Shown piece by piece: positions 61,112 through 64,000 of a stretch of 64,000 bases of DNA. The DNA lies in contig NZ_VLLI01000001.1 of NCBI RefSeq assembly GCF_007830615.1, positions 434,001 to 498,000 on the forward strand, written 5' to 3'. A program made the translations under genes and the position numbers. The notes beneath the pieces were generated by a model that was given only the letters and a program-made list of their open reading frames with translations, was not told the DNA's origin and did no database searches. This stretch comes from Mucilaginibacter frigoritolerans (lineage in GTDB: Bacteria; Bacteroidota; Bacteroidia; Sphingobacteriales; Sphingobacteriaceae). Every line of letters begins with the position of its first letter. Within the stretch, counting starts at the first letter, position 1.

Positions 61112-62215
61112 TTAAACATTAAACCTGAAGTGCATAATATCACCATCCTGAACAACATAGGTTTTACCCTCAACGCTCATTTTTCCGTTTTCTTTAATAA
61201 CAGTTTCTGATCCGTTGAATTTCACAAAGTCTTCATACTTTATAACCTCTGCACGGATAAAGCCTTTCTCAAAATCGGTATGGATTACGCCGGCAGCTTG
61301 TGGTGCAGTAAAACCCTGGGTAATGGTCCATGCACGTACTTCTTGTACACCCGCAGTGAAGTAGGTTGCCAGGTTAAGCAGTTTATAAGCCGCTTTGATT
61401 AGTTTGTTTACACCTGATTCTGCCAAACCCAAATCATCCAGAAAAAGCTGGCGCTCCTCATAAGTTTCCAACTGTGCAATTTCTGACTCTATTTGTGCCG
61501 ATATGATCAATACTTCAGCATTTTCTTCTTTTACCGCAGCTTTTACTTTTTCAACATAAGCATTACCGGTGTTAACAGCGCTTTCGTCTACATTGCAAAC
61601 ATACATTACCGGTTTAGCGGTTAACAACCATATATCGGCAATGTATTCTTTATCTTCTTCAGCAACAGGAGCTGTGCGGGCTGATTTACCTGAAAGTAAG
61701 TGGTTTTTATAAATAGTGAGTACGTCAAAGGTTTTTTTAGCCTCTTTATCACCGCCCGTTTTAGCCATTTTTTCAACCTTCTGAATTTTTTTCTCTATCG
61801 AGTCAAGGTCTTTCAGCTGTAGTTCTGTATCAATAATCTCTTTATCACGGATCGGATCAACCGAACCATCAACGTGAATTACATTGTCGTTATCAAAACA
61901 ACGTAATACATGGATAATGGCATTGGTTGCACGAATGTTTGCCAAAAACTGGTTTCCTAAACCTTCGCCCTTGCTGGCACCTTTTACAAGACCTGCTATA
62001 TCAACAATTTCAATAACATTAGGAACCACGTTTTTAGGGTTTACTATTTCTGTAAGCTTGGTAAGACGTTCATCTGGCACGGTAATAACGCCCACATTTG
62101 GCTCAATTGTACAAAAAGGAAAGTTAGCCGCCTGCGCTTTAGCATTTGATAAGCAATTAAAAAGTGTTGATTTTCCCACATTTGGCAAACCCACAATACC
62201 ACATTGTAAACCCAT
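61112..62215 (-). CDS. ychF: Redox-regulated ATPase/GTPase YchF (Obg-related)
   Basis: A 367-residue P-loop protein starting MGLQCGIVGLPNVGKSTLFN (G1 at 8-16), with switch VDIAGLVKGASKGEGLGNQF (G3). The G4 position is NVDES in place of the GTP-selecting NKxD, the reason YchF prefers ATP. A coiled-coil insertion follows (KDLDSIEKKIQKVEKMAKTG). The C-terminal TGS-type domain has TQGFTAPQAAGVIHTDFEKG and ends VQDGDIMHFRFNV. YchF binds ribosomes and affects oxidative stress responses. Length and ends match the family. Its leader of about 110 bp is repeat-rich. Confidence 0.96.
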   Translation of the reverse strand: MGLQCGIVGLPNVGKSTLFNCLSNAKAQAANFPFCTIEPNVGVITVPDERLTKLTEIVNPKNVVPNVIEIVDIAGLVKGASKGEGLGNQFLANIRATNAIIHVLRCFDNDNVIHVDGSVDPIRDKEIIDTELQLKDLDSIEKKIQKVEKMAKTGGDKEAKKTFDVLTIYKNHLLSGKSARTAPVAEEDKEYIADIWLLTAKPVMYVCNVDESAVNTGNAYVEKVKAAVKEENAEVLIISAQIESEIAQLETYEERQLFLDDLGLAESGVNKLIKAAYKLLNLATYFTAGVQEVRAWTITQGFTAPQAAGVIHTDFEKGFIRAEVIKYEDFVKFNGSETVIKENGKMSVEGKTYVVQDGDIMHFRFNV

Positions 62216-62226
62216 TTTTTTATTAG

Positions 62227-62319
62227 TTGATTAAGTTGATTGAGTGAATGGTTGACTGAGTTAAAAACGTATGATCAATAAAAGCTTAATCACGCTGATC
62301 AACCCCATTAGCCACTCCC
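62227..62319. repeat. Word-like inverted repeat in the ychF leader
   Basis: TTGATTAAGTTGATTGAGTG and AATGGTTGACTGAG (62227-62260) are made of TTGA/GAGTG words. The segment AATCACGCTGATCAACCCC to GCCACTC (62289-62319) is their imperfect complement. It resembles the elements at 4936-5063 and 5842-5981 in style but not in sequence. Confidence 0.4.
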
Positions 62320-62329
62320 TTAAAAAGCG

Positions 62330-62337
62330 CAAAGATA
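62330..62337 (-). promoter_or_regulatory. -7 promoter element of ychF
   Basis: TATCTTTG on the minus strand followed by GCGC, the same box as at the ABC-F gene. It places the start of the ychF mRNA about 110 nt before the ATG. Confidence 0.5.
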
Positions 62338-62437
62338 ACAGAAAAATATTGCCTTATTATTTGAAAAAATAAACGACTTTTGCCGCCATCAAACCAAACA
62401 AACATTTTTATTAACATGTAAACAAGAGGACTTTTTT

Positions 62438-63829
62438 ATGGAAGAAATGGTTGAACAAATTGAATTATTGCTGGAAAATAATGATGAAAACAAACTCCGG
62501 GAATATCTTAACAACCTTAATATATCTGATGTTGAAGAACTGATAGGTGAACTTCCTGATTATGGTCCTCATTTTATTGAAACACTCTCGCTAAACAGAG
62601 CTGTAAATGTTTTTAGAATACTTGATTTTCCTACGCAGGAGCGCATCCTTAAAAAACTTTCGGGCCCTAAGGTAATTGAGATCATTAATGAGCTTCCTCC
62701 TGATGACCGTACCTCACTTTTTAGCGATTTGCATGGAAAAACTGTTCAGAAATTAATTCAGCACCTATCTGCTGCCGATCGTAAACAGGCGCTGCAACTA
62801 CTTGGTTACGAAGAAGATAGCGTTGGTAGGTTAATGACCCCTGATTATATCGCCGTTAAAAAAAGCTGGGATGTTCAAAAAGTTTTGGATCATATTCGCC
62901 AATACGGTAAGGACTCTGAAACCATTGATGTAATTTATGTTTTAGGTGATAAGGGCGTTTTATTAGATGATATCCGCATCCGTGAGATCCTGTTGGTTGA
63001 GCCATCAACTAAGGTAAGTCAATTAATGGATGGCCGGCTGATAGCTTTAAAGGCAACAGACCCGCAACAGGAGGCCATAAATATTTTCAGAATGAATAAC
63101 CGTACAGCCTTACCGGTTACTGATGACGCTAATGTTTTATTAGGCATAGTTACGGTTGATGATATCCTTTGGATAGCTAACGAGGAATATACAGAGGATA
63201 TCCAGAAAATTGGTGGTACTGAAGCCCTAGATGAGCCTTACCTGGATATTAGCCTTTTTAAATTGGTAAAGAAAAGAGTAGGCTGGTTAATTATCCTGTT
63301 TTTAAGTGAAATGCTTACCACTACCGCTATGCAGTCATACGGAGGTGAATTGGCTTCATTAACCATGCTGGCATTTTTTGTCCCTTTAATTATTTCAAGT
63401 GGCGGTAATAGCGGTTCTCAGGCCTCTACTTTAATTATACAGGCAATGGCATTAGGAGAGGTTAAACTGATTGACTGGTGGCGTGTAATGCGACGGGAAA
63501 TAATATCAGGCTTAATGCTGGGCACCATATTGGGGGTTATAGGTTTCTCGCGTGTAGCTGTCTGGACAACCTTTAGCGATATTTATGGTGAACACTGGTT
63601 ATTAATGGCATTTACTGTTGGTTTTTCATTAATAGGAGTGGTGCTTTGGGGATCGCTGGCGGGCTCAATGCTTCCGTTGGCGTTAAAAAAACTGGGCTTT
63701 GATCCGGCAACTTCGTCTGCACCTTTTGTTGCCACTTTGGTTGATGTTACCGGGCTGGTAATTTACTTTAATATAGCGATGTTGATTTTTGGGCATATCT
63801 TACAGCATCCTGCGCCAATTCATAAGTAA
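62438..63829 (+). CDS. mgtE: MgtE-family magnesium transporter
   Basis: A 463-residue channel. The N-terminal acidic superhelical domain (about 1-130) contains LREYLNNLNISDVEELIGEL and VIEIINELPPDDRTSLFSDL. It is followed by two CBS domains (about 137-255, with GRLMTPDYIAVKKSW and FRMNNRTALPVTDD). Five transmembrane helices (about 285-460) carry PLIISSGGNSGSQAS, the Mg-selectivity region of MgtE. In the known family, Mg binding to the N and CBS domains closes the pore. No M-box or other riboswitch is seen in the 222-bp upstream region. Confidence 0.96.
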   Translation: MEEMVEQIELLLENNDENKLREYLNNLNISDVEELIGELPDYGPHFIETLSLNRAVNVFRILDFPTQERILKKLSGPKVIEIINELPPDDRTSLFSDLHGKTVQKLIQHLSAADRKQALQLLGYEEDSVGRLMTPDYIAVKKSWDVQKVLDHIRQYGKDSETIDVIYVLGDKGVLLDDIRIREILLVEPSTKVSQLMDGRLIALKATDPQQEAINIFRMNNRTALPVTDDANVLLGIVTVDDILWIANEEYTEDIQKIGGTEALDEPYLDISLFKLVKKRVGWLIILFLSEMLTTTAMQSYGGELASLTMLAFFVPLIISSGGNSGSQASTLIIQAMALGEVKLIDWWRVMRREIISGLMLGTILGVIGFSRVAVWTTFSDIYGEHWLLMAFTVGFSLIGVVLWGSLAGSMLPLALKKLGFDPATSSAPFVATLVDVTGLVIYFNIAMLIFGHILQHPAPIHK

Positions 63830-63876
63830 ACGCGGCAGTAGTAATAATGCCCTCGCTAAAATACTTATAAAAACAA

Positions 63877-63902
63877 AAAACCTGCCCAAAAGAGCAGGTT
63901 TT
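63877..63902 (+). terminator. Terminator between mgtE and the last gene
   Basis: AAAACCTGC and GCAGGTTTT form a 9-bp stem with loop CCAAAAGA. It can act on both strands. Confidence 0.75.
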
Positions 63903-63911
63903 GATTTATTA

Positions 63912-63930
63912 TTTAGTTTAGTTTAGTTTA
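63912..63930. repeat. TTTAG tandem repeat
   Basis: TTTAG repeated three times plus TTTA, overlapping the stop codon of the last, minus-strand gene. Could vary in length by slippage. Confidence 0.7.
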
Positions 63931-64000
63931 AATTTCGAATGAGAAATCTTCGTCTGCAGTTTTAGCGATTTCAGATGATTCATTGTATTCATAGCGTTTT
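63928..64000 (-). CDS. 3' end of an unidentified gene (cut by window edge)
   Basis: On the minus strand the last 23 codons before TAA at 63928-63930 read KRYEYNESSEIAKTADEDFS and FEI. The end is acidic, and the terminator at 63877-63902 follows at a sensible distance. Too little is visible to name the family. Confidence 0.5.
   Translation of the reverse strand, partial: KRYEYNESSEIAKTADEDFSFEI

Noticed and set aside
62338-62437. Possible magnesium riboswitch before mgtE
   Set aside because: Only about 100 bp are available after the divergent ychF promoter and no M-box or ykoK-type conserved core is visible.

Overview
The window looks like a chromosome segment of a Bacteroidota bacterium in the Sphingobacteriaceae, most like Mucilaginibacter or Pedobacter. 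This is inferred from gene content: two SusC/SusD pairs, an ECF sigma/FecR pair, a type IX secretion plug protein, frequent small outer-membrane barrels, AT-rich intergenic DNA, TAnnTTTG-type promoters and no obvious Shine-Dalgarno sequences. No complete mobile element is present. Two short stretches (41.1-42.2 kb and 43.6-44.0 kb) look decayed.

Layout. 0-12 kb: envelope and housekeeping genes (TamB-like protein cut by the left edge, T9SS plug, ABC-F ATPase, SGNH hydrolase, pyrD, a 58-residue basic protein behind tRNA-Cys, SpoU methylase, BamA/TamA-like lipoprotein, NHL lipoprotein). 13-17 kb: a 1318-residue Pls/PosA-type single-module peptide synthetase with a three-unit membrane domain. 17.4-17.8 kb: a complete SAM-I riboswitch with no protein gene behind it; the next gene on its strand is a second, divergent tRNA-Cys. 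17.8-23 kb: an Anbu (proteasome-like) plus transglutaminase pair, YdcF, an ECF sigma factor with a small membrane protein, Hsp20 and a GT-B-like protein. 23-27 kb: a BlaI/M56 operon whose peptidase carries twelve 29-residue repeats, followed by a secreted protein with the same repeats and the same preceding domain; three palindromic operators lie upstream at exact 20-bp intervals. 27-43.5 kb: FtsX/MacB-like permease, Omp85 barrel, DHA2 exporter with divergent MerR, beta-helix glycosidase, a histidine kinase built on twelve 21-residue coiled-coil repeats, two SDRs, two AraC regulators and a VOC protein.

44-61 kb is almost entirely on the minus strand. One locus reads sigma factor, FecR, SusC (with STN domain), SusD and two TlpA-like thioredoxins: a trans-envelope signalling and uptake system without glycoside hydrolases. 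A strong plus-strand terminator and a promoter match in the susC leader suggest an antisense RNA. A second SusC/SusD pair (55.7-60.7 kb) has no STN domain and no adjacent regulator, and is followed by a secreted tyrosine phosphatase. The window ends with ychF, mgtE and the 3' end of an unidentified gene.

Best candidates for something new are the SAM-I riboswitch/tRNA-Cys arrangement, the BlaI-M56-repeat module with its shared-domain partner, and the antisense RNA candidate at susC.
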